This document shows, piece after piece, positions 26,501 to 34,577 of a stretch of DNA of 64,000 nucleotides (positions are counted from its first letter, which is position 1; every line of letters begins with the position of its first letter). This DNA is from Kriegella sp963975415 (GTDB taxonomy: Bacteria; Bacteroidota; Bacteroidia; Flavobacteriales; Flavobacteriaceae), in the NCBI RefSeq assembly GCF_963975415.1, contig NZ_CAXBGN010000007.1:1-64000 (forward strand), written 5' to 3'. The translations under genes were made by a program, and so were the position numbers. The notes below the pieces were generated by a model. That model was not told the DNA's origin. It made no database searches and saw nothing but the letters and a program-made list of their open reading frames with translations.

Positions 26501-29500
26501 CGATATTTGTGGAAAAAAACCAAAAAATCGTCGATAGTCGAACCGTTCTTCTGAGCGAGGGCTCCAAGACCTTAAGCATACCAGTAAACCCTGATGATTT
26601 AGGTGGGTTTGCCGTCAACTACAGCTTTTCTGCCTTTAATTCCTTTGAGTCGGGCACGGTTCCTATTTTTGTTCCCTACCCTGCTACAGATCTCGAAATA
26701 GAGACCGTTACTTTTCGTGATAAACTAGAGCCAGGCACAGAAGAAACATGGACTTTTAAAATAAAAGGACCAAAGGGAGATAAAGTAGCTTCCGAGGTAT
26801 TGGCGAGTATGTACGATGCCTCACTCGATGCCTTCCGAGAGCATAATTGGAGTTTCGACCCCAATTGCCGTCCCAATTATTATTCATCCATTTACAGCAA
26901 TGCCAATCAAAGCTACGGAACCAGTTCCTTTCTAACATATTCTAAAACTACAGATACCTATAAATTTCAGGGGTTTGACAGTTTTAATTGGTTCGGGTTC
27001 CACTTTGGCTACGGCCGAGAACGGTTATACAATACCATGGCCGTGCGAAAAACTTCTCCTACTATGGGGATGATGGCTCCTGAATCAGAAAGTTTAGATG
27101 AAGTCGTAACCATAGGTTATGGCGAGCAGGAAAAAAGCGATGTCGCAGGAGCCACCAACGAAAAAACAGATAAAGCTTCCGGTACCGTTCAGATTCGAAA
27201 AAACCTCCAGGAAACCTCCTTTTTCTTTCCACAATTGCATACTGATACCGAGGGAAATACTTCCTTTAGTTTTACCACGCCGGAAGCCTTGACCCGATGG
27301 AAACTACAGCTGCTGGCCCATACGAAGACATTACAACACGCCTTAACCACTTTCGAGACCGTTACTCAAAAAGATTTAATGGTCATTCCCAACGTACCAC
27401 GATTTCTGCGGGAAGGCGATGAAATCGTAATCAGCTCCAAAATTGCCAACCTAACGGATAAAGTACTTTCAGGACAATCAAATTTGCAATTGACCAATGT
27501 TGTCACAGGCAAAGATGTTACGGAAGACTTGATTATTCTCGCTCCTTCGGAAGAAATAGCAAAACAACCTTTTACAGTAGACGCTCTAGGCAACACGCAA
27601 GTATCGTGGCGATTAAAAATCCCCGAGGGTCTTCAAGGTATTCAGTATACGATTACGGCAAAAACAGGGAGTTTTAGTGATGGGGAACAAAATGTACTAC
27701 CTGTTTTAACCAATAGAATGCTGGTCACCGAAACCTTACCCATGTGGGTACGTAGCAACCAGACCAAAACTTTTGTGCTTGAAAAATTACAAGAAAATAA
27801 TTCGACTACACTGAGAAACCATAAACTTACACTTGAAATCACTTCTAACCCCGCGTGGTACGCTGTGCAGGCACTGCCTTATTTAATGGAATATCCGTAC
27901 GATTGCAATGAACAAATTTTCTCGAGATACTATGCCAACACTTTGGGCAGTCATATAGCCAACAATAACCCGAGAATTCGCGAAGTTTTTGATCAGTGGT
28001 CAAATTCGAAAGCCTTACTGAGTAATCTCGAAAAAAATCAGGAATTAAAATCAATACTGATTCAAGAAACCCCATGGCTGCGCGATGCCCAATCGGAAAC
28101 AGAGCAAAAGAAGCGCATCGCTTTGTTGTTCGACCTCAATAAAATGAGAAGCGAACAAAACGATGCCTTGTATAAACTTAAAGAAAATCAAATGTCATCG
28201 GGAGCCTGGGCATGGTTTAACGGCGGACGCGAAAATCGCTTCATAACCCAACATATTATTTCAGGGCTAGGGCATTTAAAACAATTACGTGTGACCGAAA
28301 CGAATGGTAATGCACAAGAAATAATCGAACAGGCACTACAATTTCTCGACAAAGAATTTGTTGATGAATTCGATCAAATGAAAAAACAAGCCATAAATCT
28401 AGAAGCCGACCATTTAAGCCATACACAGTTACATTACCTGTACATGCGCAGTTTTTTCAAAGATATTCCGAAATCAAACGCCGTAATTGACGCAATGGCT
28501 TATTACAAAAATCAAGCCCAAAAATATTGGCCCAAGAAAAATCTCTACGCCAAAGGGCTGTTAGCCTTAAGCTTGAATCGTATGGGTGACGATACCACTT
28601 CCAAAAAAATCGTACGGTCGCTCAAAGAAAATAGCGTCAGTTCGGAAGAGTTGGGCATGTATTGGAAAGAAAATACCAACTCTTGGTTCTGGCACCAAGC
28701 ACCAGTTGAGACCCAAGCCTTAATGATCGAAGTGTTTTCAGAACTCACAAATGACAAAACCACCATAAACAATCTCAAAATTTGGTTATTACAACAAAAA
28801 AAGACCAACCAATGGAATTCGACTAAAGCCACCACCGATGCCGTTTATGCACTCTTGCTCCAAGGTGGCGATTGGCTTGCGGTTACCAATGCCGTAAATC
28901 TCCAAGTGGGTGAAAAAAAAATAGACCCATCCCAATCGGAAGATATAAAAATTGAAGCGGGCTCTGGGTATTTTAAAACCACCTGGAACAGTAATGAGGT
29001 ACACAATGAAATGGCAAAGATACAACTTGATAAAAAAGGTGAGGGCATCACATGGGGCACCCTATACTGGCAGTATTTTGAAGATTTAGATAAAATCTCT
29101 TCCGCAAAAACTCCTTTGCAATTGAAAAAGAAACTATTCCTCAAAAAGAACACCGCTTCTGGCGAGGAAATCTCAGAAATAACCTCTCAATCCACACTAA
29201 AAGTAGGTGACCTAATACGTATACGAATAACACTACAAGTCGACCGCTCTATGGAATTTGTTCATATGAAAGACATGCGTTCTGCTGGTACCGAACCTAT
29301 AAATGTATTATCACAATACAAATGGCAAGATGGTCTGGGTTACTATGAAAGCACCAAAGACGTTAGTACAAATTTCTTTTTTGATTATCTACCGAAAGGT
29401 GTATATGTCTTCGAATATGATTTACGCGTGAACAACTCAGGAGATTTCAGCAATGGTATTACCACCATTCAAAGCATGTATGCACCCGAATACAGCAGCC

Positions 29501-29532
29501 ATAGTGAAGGAGTTAGACTACAAATTAAATAA
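23506..29532 (+). CDS. large bacterial alpha-2-macroglobulin family protein with a TonB-box-like insert
   Basis: This 2008-residue secreted protein (signal peptide MMKYIATLFTIILFSQMTQS) is far longer than the usual 1500-1700-residue bacterial alpha-2-macroglobulins. An N-terminal helical region (about 25-380) is followed by macroglobulin domains, e.g. FTDRSIYRPGQPLYFKGIAI near 590, and FFFPQLHTDTEGNTSFSFTT near 1240. The thioester motif is present as CNEQ (Cys1467-Gln1470) after PYLMEYPYD, so the covalent trap should be active. Residues about 1196-1217 read SLDEVVTIGYGEQEKSDVAG, which closely resembles the TonB-box linker of SusC proteins. The family traps proteases in the periplasm. A DoxX gene follows after 76 bases. 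Confidence 0.92.
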   Translation: MMKYIATLFTIILFSQMTQSQQHSESYEDLWKKVQKLEDQALSKSALTLVQSISERAKKENNSAQIIKALLYSSKYAMTLEDDSQLKIIGDFRAEIENTEFPTKNILESYLANLYWQHFQQNRYKFYARTKTTQRNSTDFRTWDLTTLFEEISIHFDKSLENPKGLQELDTSSFQDILNEHPGSKTYRPTLFDLLAHTALQFYKTAENTITRPAEKFEIASTEILCGAYEFTQLKINTEDSTSLQAKALAVYQQLIQSHFPDAQLDALVEVDTERLRYIHENATFDDKDQLYLDVLQQAAQSLSHSEVSALYNYEIASLYRQWGNKYIPNVNEEHRWKQKEALEICQEIIAKFPESRGAKKCSALRAEITKESLQLTTERHIPVNRPSRLLVDYKNHDGLRLSVYAISQNELRHLNTLYPEPMKLAYIKKLKRIKEWGVDLKNEKDYQSHKTEVSVPLLANGQYLILAIPESGSDSDFAYSPIQVTDLALVETRTPQYHKFQVIDRTNGSPIHGAKVKFTYRKNYNGPELTDTFSTDELGMAAILLDNDYWTNVKTEVTYQGDTAYFGDYYVNQKQDNGTPRTNYTSFLFTDRSIYRPGQPLYFKGIAIKKNKAASSVLENTTVSVILYDVNRQEVGKQEFITNEFGSFSGEFLLPSAGLTGNFSMEVTSKAVNLHGNTVFSVEEYKRPKFETSFQPVTETYKVNDRISLDGKAIAYAGSNITDAKVSYRVKRVVYFPRWYYWGRPQHNGVPKEIAHGETVTDASGNYNIEFKAIPDAGLDPKTQPTFTYEITADVTDINGETHSTNTTVRVGYHTLTANIGVSDTLNKDKDNTELTISTTNLNGQFVPARGTLKMYKLKGPGIVLRNRPWPTPDYKGFSREEFKTLYPHDAFENEHDPTTWEKGKLVWEVQFDTKKSKKVILNNTKKWSSGNYLIELETEDKFGQIVKDAAHTRLFSGKDKKLADYQLFQIKTDRPKYNIGDKVEVTLLSSAINLTVSIFVEKNQKIVDSRTVLLSEGSKTLSIPVNPDDLGGFAVNYSFSAFNSFESGTVPIFVPYPATDLEIETVTFRDKLEPGTEETWTFKIKGPKGDKVASEVLASMYDASLDAFREHNWSFDPNCRPNYYSSIYSNANQSYGTSSFLTYSKTTDTYKFQGFDSFNWFGFHFGYGRERLYNTMAVRKTSPTMGMMAPESESLDEVVTIGYGEQEKSDVAGATNEKTDKASGTVQIRKNLQETSFFFPQLHTDTEGNTSFSFTTPEALTRWKLQLLAHTKTLQHALTTFETVTQKDLMVIPNVPRFLREGDEIVISSKIANLTDKVLSGQSNLQLTNVVTGKDVTEDLIILAPSEEIAKQPFTVDALGNTQVSWRLKIPEGLQGIQYTITAKTGSFSDGEQNVLPVLTNRMLVTETLPMWVRSNQTKTFVLEKLQENNSTTLRNHKLTLEITSNPAWYAVQALPYLMEYPYDCNEQIFSRYYANTLGSHIANNNPRIREVFDQWSNSKALLSNLEKNQELKSILIQETPWLRDAQSETEQKKRIALLFDLNKMRSEQNDALYKLKENQMSSGAWAWFNGGRENRFITQHIISGLGHLKQLRVTETNGNAQEIIEQALQFLDKEFVDEFDQMKKQAINLEADHLSHTQLHYLYMRSFFKDIPKSNAVIDAMAYYKNQAQKYWPKKNLYAKGLLALSLNRMGDDTTSKKIVRSLKENSVSSEELGMYWKENTNSWFWHQAPVETQALMIEVFSELTNDKTTINNLKIWLLQQKKTNQWNSTKATTDAVYALLLQGGDWLAVTNAVNLQVGEKKIDPSQSEDIKIEAGSGYFKTTWNSNEVHNEMAKIQLDKKGEGITWGTLYWQYFEDLDKISSAKTPLQLKKKLFLKKNTASGEEISEITSQSTLKVGDLIRIRITLQVDRSMEFVHMKDMRSAGTEPINVLSQYKWQDGLGYYESTKDVSTNFFFDYLPKGVYVFEYDLRVNNSGDFSNGITTIQSMYAPEYSSHSEGVRLQIK

Positions 29533-29608
29533 GTATTTTTTAAGAAATTCACAACAATGCATTGTTATTTTTATTAATTTAACATACAACAACTAAAAAT
29601 ACAAAAGC

Positions 29609-29983
29609 ATGAATCCTACATTTTCTTTAGCAATTCGCATCGTTTTTGGTCTTTTTCTTATAACATTTGGTGCCAATAAGTTTTTACACTTTATGCCAGC
29701 GGCCCAAATGTCAGAGGCTGCCATGAATTATTTCTCGGCACTCATGAGCACAAACACCCTTAATGTGGTGGCAATAGTCGAAATACTTGCCGGTGTTTCC
29801 CTTTTGATAAACAAATTCGGAGCACTAATGATGATCATTTTAATGATTATATCAATAAACGCCATATTGTTTCATGCCTTTTTAGAACCTGGTTCAATTT
29901 GGGGTGCTGTAGTTCTGCTTCTTTTTAACATCGTTATGCTTTTTTCTTACAAAGACCGATATACAGATATTTTAAGACCTTGA
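29609..29983 (+). CDS. DoxX-family inner-membrane protein
   Basis: This 124-residue protein has four membrane helices and begins with the DoxX-like LAIRIVFGLFLITFGANKFL. Family members are small inner-membrane proteins linked to redox or membrane-integrity functions, with no settled reaction. It follows the alpha-2-macroglobulin gene on the same strand but across 76 AT-rich bases, so co-transcription is possible and not certain. A strong bidirectional terminator follows. Confidence 0.85.
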   Translation: MNPTFSLAIRIVFGLFLITFGANKFLHFMPAAQMSEAAMNYFSALMSTNTLNVVAIVEILAGVSLLINKFGALMMIILMIISINAILFHAFLEPGSIWGAVVLLLFNIVMLFSYKDRYTDILRP

Positions 29984-29997
29984 AAGTTTTCTTACGT

Positions 29998-30040
29998 AAA
30001 AAAAAAGGAGCGGATTCGTTTGAATCCGCTCCTTTTTTTT
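29998..30040. terminator. bidirectional intrinsic terminator
   Basis: An 11-bp perfect stem (GGAGCGGATTC at 30007-30017 with GAATCCGCTCC at 30022-30032) has a 4-base loop, nine A residues on one side and eight T residues on the other. It serves the DoxX gene on plus and can serve the 30111-30458 gene on minus. Confidence 0.92.
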
Positions 30041-30110
30041 ACCAGTATATTATAGACGATTTACATGATGGTCCTTTAAAAATCAGTTTTTACGCTTGTT
30101 TATCGGATAT

Positions 30111-30458
30111 TTAAAAACCCAAAACATCGAACAAATAAATCCCTAATAAATAACCGATTCCCAAACCGATAAACACAAGAAGATAAAGAAGCCCTCTCGA
30201 ATTTTGTGTGGTAAAATTCACCAAAGTCAAAGGTGTGCCATTTTTGCATACTTCAAAATACCTCCCCTGTGGCTCTGTAATACTCAACTTCGGTCGAATT
30301 GTATATTCGTTATTTTTTATCTTGAATTGATGGTGCTTGCCGAAAACAGATTTCTTTTTAGATATCTCATTACCATTAAGCAAAATCCGCTCTTTCCCGA
30401 AAGAGCTATTATAAACTTCTATTTTGTGGTTTTCAATATAGTATTCAGCGCATTTCAT
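30111..30458 (-). CDS. small membrane-anchored protein of unknown function
   Basis: This 115-residue protein has no signal peptide. Residues 1-85 are rich in alternating beta strands (YYIENHKIEVYNSSFGKERI, FGKHHQFKIKNNEYTIRPKL), which fits a small beta-sandwich in the cytoplasm, and residues about 88-112 form one or two membrane segments with GLGIGYLLGIYLFDVLGF at the end. I do not recognise the family. It is a single gene facing the DoxX gene, sharing the bidirectional terminator. Confidence 0.65.
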   Translation of the reverse strand: MKCAEYYIENHKIEVYNSSFGKERILLNGNEISKKKSVFGKHHQFKIKNNEYTIRPKLSITEPQGRYFEVCKNGTPLTLVNFTTQNSRGLLYLLVFIGLGIGYLLGIYLFDVLGF

Positions 30459-31039
30459 ATTTCAATACAAGGGTGTCAAAATTTAAAAAATTAGCTCTTT
30501 AGGGGTCACAAAAACATCATTCAAAATTTGAATGAAAAAAAATACTGAAACTATTTATAAAACAGTCTCCGTTAATCTAGGGGATTCCAAATAAGAGATT
30601 TTCCCATTTGGGAGACGCAAAATAGAAAATTAAAAAAGAATTGCAAACGAAAGTTTTCAACAAAAGAAATATTCTTACAAACATCGTTGGTTTATAATGT
30701 TAATATCGAATTTAAGCCTAAAACTATTCTGATCCAAATCTTAAATTCACTGTCACTCCACTAATAACACCAAAAAAAACAATGTTCTGAAAATTAAATG
30801 GTTAATATAATATTTCAATGTAATTACCCGATATTCCCGGCACTCATTCGGCTATCAAGAAAAACCGGAGCAACGTATATTTAATGCGAAGATTTGTTAA
30901 TAATATATATTCCTTAAAAAATAACGCATAACAATCCTATACCGAGTTCAACAATAATCCATAAAAGTCGTAATGATAGAAAAAAATAAGGCTTACGAAC
31001 AAGCCCGAAAACAGGAAAAATCACACCCACCCTCCTTAA
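30459..31039. other. 581-base AT-rich intergenic region with inverted repeats and possible coding relic
   Basis: No intact gene is visible. There is an odd-centred palindrome at 30518-30534 (8-bp arms) and a two-part stem at 30565-30616, in which GTCTC (30565-30569) pairs with GAGAC (30612-30616) and CCAAAT (30587-30592) with ATTTGG (30606-30611). On the minus strand 30724-30780 translates as VFFGVISGVTVNLRFGSE and stop, resembling the last strand of an outer-membrane barrel, but stops occur in frame just upstream. The 3' end of the DUF4136 terminator lies at the right edge. Confidence 0.4.
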
Positions 31040-31051
31040 CTATTTGGGTGG
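31015..31051 (-). terminator. terminator overlapping the end of the DUF4136 gene
   Basis: Read on minus, CCACCC (31051-31046, inside the last codons) pairs with GGGTGG (31032-31027) across the stop codon, followed after 6 bases by a T5 run. The overlap with the stop codon and the short T-tract make it a moderate prediction. Confidence 0.5.
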
Positions 31052-31567
31052 ATATTTCACCAGAACCTTTTCGACAATTTGTCGAAGGTTTTCCTCTCGA
31101 ATATCCGGAGAAGCATTTTCTTTAAAACTACTCTCACTAATAGCCTGCCAGAAAAGCATATCTTTCTGACTATCTACAAAATCGAATCGTATTTCTCGAA
31201 ACACATCAGGCCGTCCAACGGGAATTCCTACCGAAACACCACCTCCCACACCACGACCAGTACCCCCAACACCTACCCCAACCGTATTCTTTTTTGGTGT
31301 CTGAAAAGTGGTACTTTGAATATTTACAAAAAAATCTGGCTCAGTAGAAAATCGCAAACCTTTAGATTTTAAGGCTTCATCAAAGACACGTATTAGCCGT
31401 TTCGCATCCAACTCACTGAGGCCCGTATCCATATCGCCATAATAGCTATAGGTAGTATAGCTCGCAAAGTCAGCATCTTTTTCATAATCATAGTTGACAC
31501 GAATGGCGTTGCAAGAGGATACGACCACAAACAGTACCAGCAAAAATGTGTTATATTTCATTTTCAT
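31040..31567 (-). CDS. DUF4136 domain lipoprotein
   Basis: This 175-residue lipoprotein has a signal sequence MKMKYNTFLLVLFVVVSS with the Cys next and the DUF4136 landmarks VNYDYEKDADFASYTTYSYY near the N-terminus and ENLRQIVEKVLVKYPP at the end. A glycine/valine-rich stretch (GVGVGGTGRGVGGGVSVGIP, about 98-117) lies in the middle, as in many members. Function is unknown. The start overlaps the stop of the upstream gene in an ATGA arrangement, so the two lipoproteins are translated together. Confidence 0.88.
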   Translation of the reverse strand: MKMKYNTFLLVLFVVVSSCNAIRVNYDYEKDADFASYTTYSYYGDMDTGLSELDAKRLIRVFDEALKSKGLRFSTEPDFFVNIQSTTFQTPKKNTVGVGVGGTGRGVGGGVSVGIPVGRPDVFREIRFDFVDSQKDMLFWQAISESSFKENASPDIREENLRQIVEKVLVKYPPK

Positions 31568-32010
31568 AGACTAATTACTTCCGTAAAATCTCTTTTTGGA
31601 TCTCCATTTTCATGGAACTCAGTTATCATTTTTTCAATAGTACATTGCTCTAAATCAAAAAATGATTCGACAGACTTGGTCTCCTGCAAACATTCGAGCA
31701 GGATAGAGTCAACCTTCATGGTACTATAGCGCTTTATCAACCAGAGTGAATGAGAAGATTGTTTTAAATCAAATACTACGTCGTACCGAACACCATCAAC
31801 TTCACGACTTTCCAAAGCAACGACAGTATCTAAATAAATTTCTTTCAGACCCTTTATCTCATCAACATAATTGACGGTTTTCGGAAGGTTGGAAAGCACA
31901 CAATATTCTTCAGTCGCCGTCACCATATCTTTGACCTTCACCTCTCTGACAAGCGCTTGTTTTGACTGACATGCACCAAAAACCAATAATACGAAGAGCA
32001 ACATTCTCAT
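31564..32010 (-). CDS. lipoprotein of unknown function
   Basis: This 148-residue protein has a very short lipoprotein signal (MRMLLFVLLVFGACQSKQAL). The mature part alternates strands and charged turns (VKVKDMVTATEEYCVLSNLP, DGVRYDVVFDLKQSSHSLWL). No family is recognised. It lies directly upstream of the DUF4136 gene with a four-base overlap and 59 bases downstream of obg on the same strand, so it may be read from the obg transcript. Confidence 0.7.
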   Translation of the reverse strand: MRMLLFVLLVFGACQSKQALVREVKVKDMVTATEEYCVLSNLPKTVNYVDEIKGLKEIYLDTVVALESREVDGVRYDVVFDLKQSSHSLWLIKRYSTMKVDSILLECLQETKSVESFFDLEQCTIEKMITEFHENGDPKRDFTEVISL

Positions 32011-32069
32011 TCTCCAAGCCTTAAAGTGATTTGAAATTACAAAAAAAGATAACTCAAGAAAAAAGAAGT

Positions 32070-33080
32070 CTAATCCGGGGAATCATTGAGCATCACCCAA
32101 AGTCTATCTTTTAACTCTTGAATACCCTGTTGTGCCACCGAAGAAATAAACATATAGGGCACCGAGGCTAAATCTTTATCAAGTTCGACCCGCATCTCAT
32201 CCATCAGCTCTTCATCGAGCATGTCTGATTTTGAAATGGCCACCAATCGATTTTTATCCAACAATTCGGGATTATATCGACGTAGCTCATCCAACAAAAT
32301 CTCATATTCTTTCGAAATATCATTACTATCGGCGGGAATTAAGAACAGTAATGTTGCATTGCGTTCGATATGTCTCAGGAAATAGTGCCCCAAACCTTTA
32401 CCCTCTGCCGCACCTTCAATGATACCCGGAATATCCGCCATCACAAAACTCTGAAAATCGCGGTACTCCACAATTCCCAAATTGGGCTTTAATGTAGTGA
32501 ACTCGTAATCGGCTATTTTTGGCTTTGCCGAGGTGATAACCGAAAGCAACGTTGATTTACCGGCATTAGGAAAACCTACCAATCCTACATCGGCCAAAAC
32601 CTTAAGTTCTAGAACAACCTCTCTTTCTTGTCCTGAAACCCCTGGTTGCGCATATCGAGGCGTTTGATTGGTAGCCGTTCTAAAATGCCAGTTACCACGA
32701 CCGCCCATGCCGCCTTCCATCACCATTTTTTCCTCACCATCTTCGGTAACCTCAAGTATAACTTCATTAGTTTCAAAATCTCGGACAACGGTGCCTAATG
32801 GCACATCTATAAAGATATCTTCACCATCACCGCCCGAACTTCGATTCTTACTGCCGTGTTCTCCATGACCGGCTTTGAAATGCTTCTTGAACTTAAAATG
32901 AACGAGTGTCCATAAGTTTTTATTTCCTCGAAAAATAATATGCCCCCCACGGCCACCATCGCCACCATCAGGACCACCTTTTGTTATATATTTTTCACGA
33001 TGTAAGTGTGTTGATCCTTTACCTCCGTTACCGGAAGAAAGATATACCTTTACATAATCTACAAAATTGCCTTCAGTCAT
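32070..33080 (-). CDS. obgE: GTPase Obg (CgtA)
   Basis: This 336-residue GTPase associates with the 50S subunit and links ribosome assembly with ppGpp and growth. The N-terminal Obg fold is glycine-rich (VYLSSGNGGKGSTHLHREKY, GGPDGGDGGRGGHIIFRG). The G domain has GFPNAGKSTLL (G1), DIPGIIEGAAEGKGLGHYFL (G3) and SKSD (G4). There is no C-terminal OCT extension of note. The ATG at 33080 was chosen because the family N-terminus begins close to NFVDYVKVYL; eight more residues upstream (to 33104) are not conserved-looking. Confidence 0.96.
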   Translation of the reverse strand: MTEGNFVDYVKVYLSSGNGGKGSTHLHREKYITKGGPDGGDGGRGGHIIFRGNKNLWTLVHFKFKKHFKAGHGEHGSKNRSSGGDGEDIFIDVPLGTVVRDFETNEVILEVTEDGEEKMVMEGGMGGRGNWHFRTATNQTPRYAQPGVSGQEREVVLELKVLADVGLVGFPNAGKSTLLSVITSAKPKIADYEFTTLKPNLGIVEYRDFQSFVMADIPGIIEGAAEGKGLGHYFLRHIERNATLLFLIPADSNDISKEYEILLDELRRYNPELLDKNRLVAISKSDMLDEELMDEMRVELDKDLASVPYMFISSVAQQGIQELKDRLWVMLNDSPD

Positions 33081-33337
33081 GTTGTCTCTTAGAAAATTAA
33101 GCACTTAAGATTGCAAAAGTACACAATTCAAACGACCAAGGACGGAATAAAAATGGAGATTCAGCAAAGCCAAAGCAGTACATTTCGAGGCTATAAACCG
33201 CGTACCAAAAATCATCAAGACCAACAACATGGTCAGTAGCGAAACCATCGTTATGGCTCTATTAAGATCTCAGGAGAAACAGAACAGCACAAAGGCTATC
33301 TAAATTCGCAGCTCACCTATATAGTACGCTATGAGGT

Positions 33338-34453
33338 TTACGCTTCTTGTAGCTGATTGATAACAGCATGTAGGCGCTCGGTAATTTCCTCAATTTCTCC
33401 AATACCATTAACAACATGAAACTTTCCCTGAGCCTCGTAGTAATCACGTAAAGGAGCCGTCTTTTGGCTATACTCATCAAATCGGTTTCGTATTTTTGCC
33501 TCATCAACATCATCACTACGACCGCTGGTTTTGCCCCGCTCCAAAAGGCGCTGAATCAAAACTTCGTCGTTGGCCTCTAAAGCTATAGTTGCATCGATCT
33601 GCATATCTTTTGATTCCAACAAATTATCCAAGGCTTCGGCTTGTGCAGCTGTTCTAGGAAATCCATCAAAAATAAAGCCACTGGCATCAGGGTTCTTTTC
33701 AACCTCATCACGAAGCATCTTTATAGTAACTTCGTCTGGCACCAAATCACCTTTATCGATATACGATTTGGCCAACTTCCCAAGTTCGGTTCCGTTTTTA
33801 ATGTTATAACGGAACACATCCCCTGTGGAAATATGCTTTAGATTATACTTTTCCTTTAAAAATTCGGCTTGGGTACCTTTTCCAGCACCTGGCTTTCCGA
33901 ACAGCACAAGATTGATCATATGCGATTGGTTTAATTGGTAAATAGCACGAAGGTTACGCCCCAGTTCGTTGTAGTCGAGTCCGTAACCTACTATAAATTT
34001 ATCGGGTATCTCCATACCAAAGTAGTCTATGGTATATTCCCCATTGTATATTGCTGATTTGTAAAAAAGCGTGGCGACCTTGAATTCCTTGATATTCTTA
34101 TGTGAAAAAAGATGCACCAGTTCTTGAAGTGTTCTGCCCGTATCGATAACATCCTCCAGAATAATAAGGCTTCTCCCCTCAATATCCTCTGAAACATCAA
34201 GTAAAGTTTCGACAATACCCGTTGAGGTCAAGCCCTGATACGAGCTCAATTTTATAAACGACACCTCACACGGATGTTGATAATGTTTTAGAAAATCAGA
34301 AACAAAGGCAAAGGCCCCATTAAGCACTCCCACAAAAATTGGGACTTGGTCTTTATAGTCAGCGGCAATTTCATCGGCGATTTTTTTAACCGCCGTTGCA
34401 ATCTGCGCTTCGCTCAAATAGGGTTCAAAATACTTGTCGTGTAATTTTATCAA
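33338..34453 (-). CDS. fused hypoxanthine phosphoribosyltransferase and adenylate kinase
   Basis: This is one 371-residue frame with two enzymes. Residues 1-175 are a type I phosphoribosyltransferase of the Hpt kind, with PRPP loop LIILEDVIDTGRTLQELVHL (Glu100-Asp101, Asp104). Residues 179-371 are a complete adenylate kinase: P-loop GKPGAGKGT (186-194), FIFDGFPRT, and a short LID (LLERGKTSGRSDDVDEAKI) without zinc cysteines. The start codon is TTG at 34453; no in-frame ATG gives the family N-terminus. An internal ATG at 33919 (Met179) sits exactly at the kinase start and could allow a separate Adk. Confidence 0.9.
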   Translation of the reverse strand: MIKLHDKYFEPYLSEAQIATAVKKIADEIAADYKDQVPIFVGVLNGAFAFVSDFLKHYQHPCEVSFIKLSSYQGLTSTGIVETLLDVSEDIEGRSLIILEDVIDTGRTLQELVHLFSHKNIKEFKVATLFYKSAIYNGEYTIDYFGMEIPDKFIVGYGLDYNELGRNLRAIYQLNQSHMINLVLFGKPGAGKGTQAEFLKEKYNLKHISTGDVFRYNIKNGTELGKLAKSYIDKGDLVPDEVTIKMLRDEVEKNPDASGFIFDGFPRTAAQAEALDNLLESKDMQIDATIALEANDEVLIQRLLERGKTSGRSDDVDEAKIRNRFDEYSQKTAPLRDYYEAQGKFHVVNGIGEIEEITERLHAVINQLQEA

Positions 34454-34475
34454 TGGTAAAATTTTAACGGGATGC

Positions 34476-34483
34476 CAAATATA
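34476..34483 (-). promoter_or_regulatory. -7 box upstream of the hpt-adk fusion
   Basis: TATATTTG on the minus strand matches TAnnTTTG and lies 22 bases before the TTG start. No TTG element is seen at the expected distance upstream. Confidence 0.4.
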
Positions 34484-34536
34484 ACATTTTGATTTCTCTT
34501 TTTTGCGCCTACGGGACTCGTTTTAAGAATTCGGTG

Positions 34537-34544
34537 TATTTTTG
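34537..34544 (+). promoter_or_regulatory. -7 box upstream of purK
   Basis: TATTTTTG matches TAnnTTTG and lies 33 bases before the purK ATG at 34578. A -33 TTG is not obvious. Confidence 0.4.
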
Positions 34545-34577
34545 TGCGTGTACCACAGTTGGACTTAAAAAAATACA

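Noticed and set aside
27091..27156. SusC-like motif as a sign of a chimeric assembly
   Set aside because: The macroglobulin frame is continuous on both sides and the motif is embedded without duplication of flanking SusC sequence.
30518..30534. Odd-centred palindrome as a terminator of the 30111-30458 gene
   Set aside because: It lies upstream of that gene on the minus strand, has no T-tract on the relevant side and shows only 8-bp arms rich in A and T.
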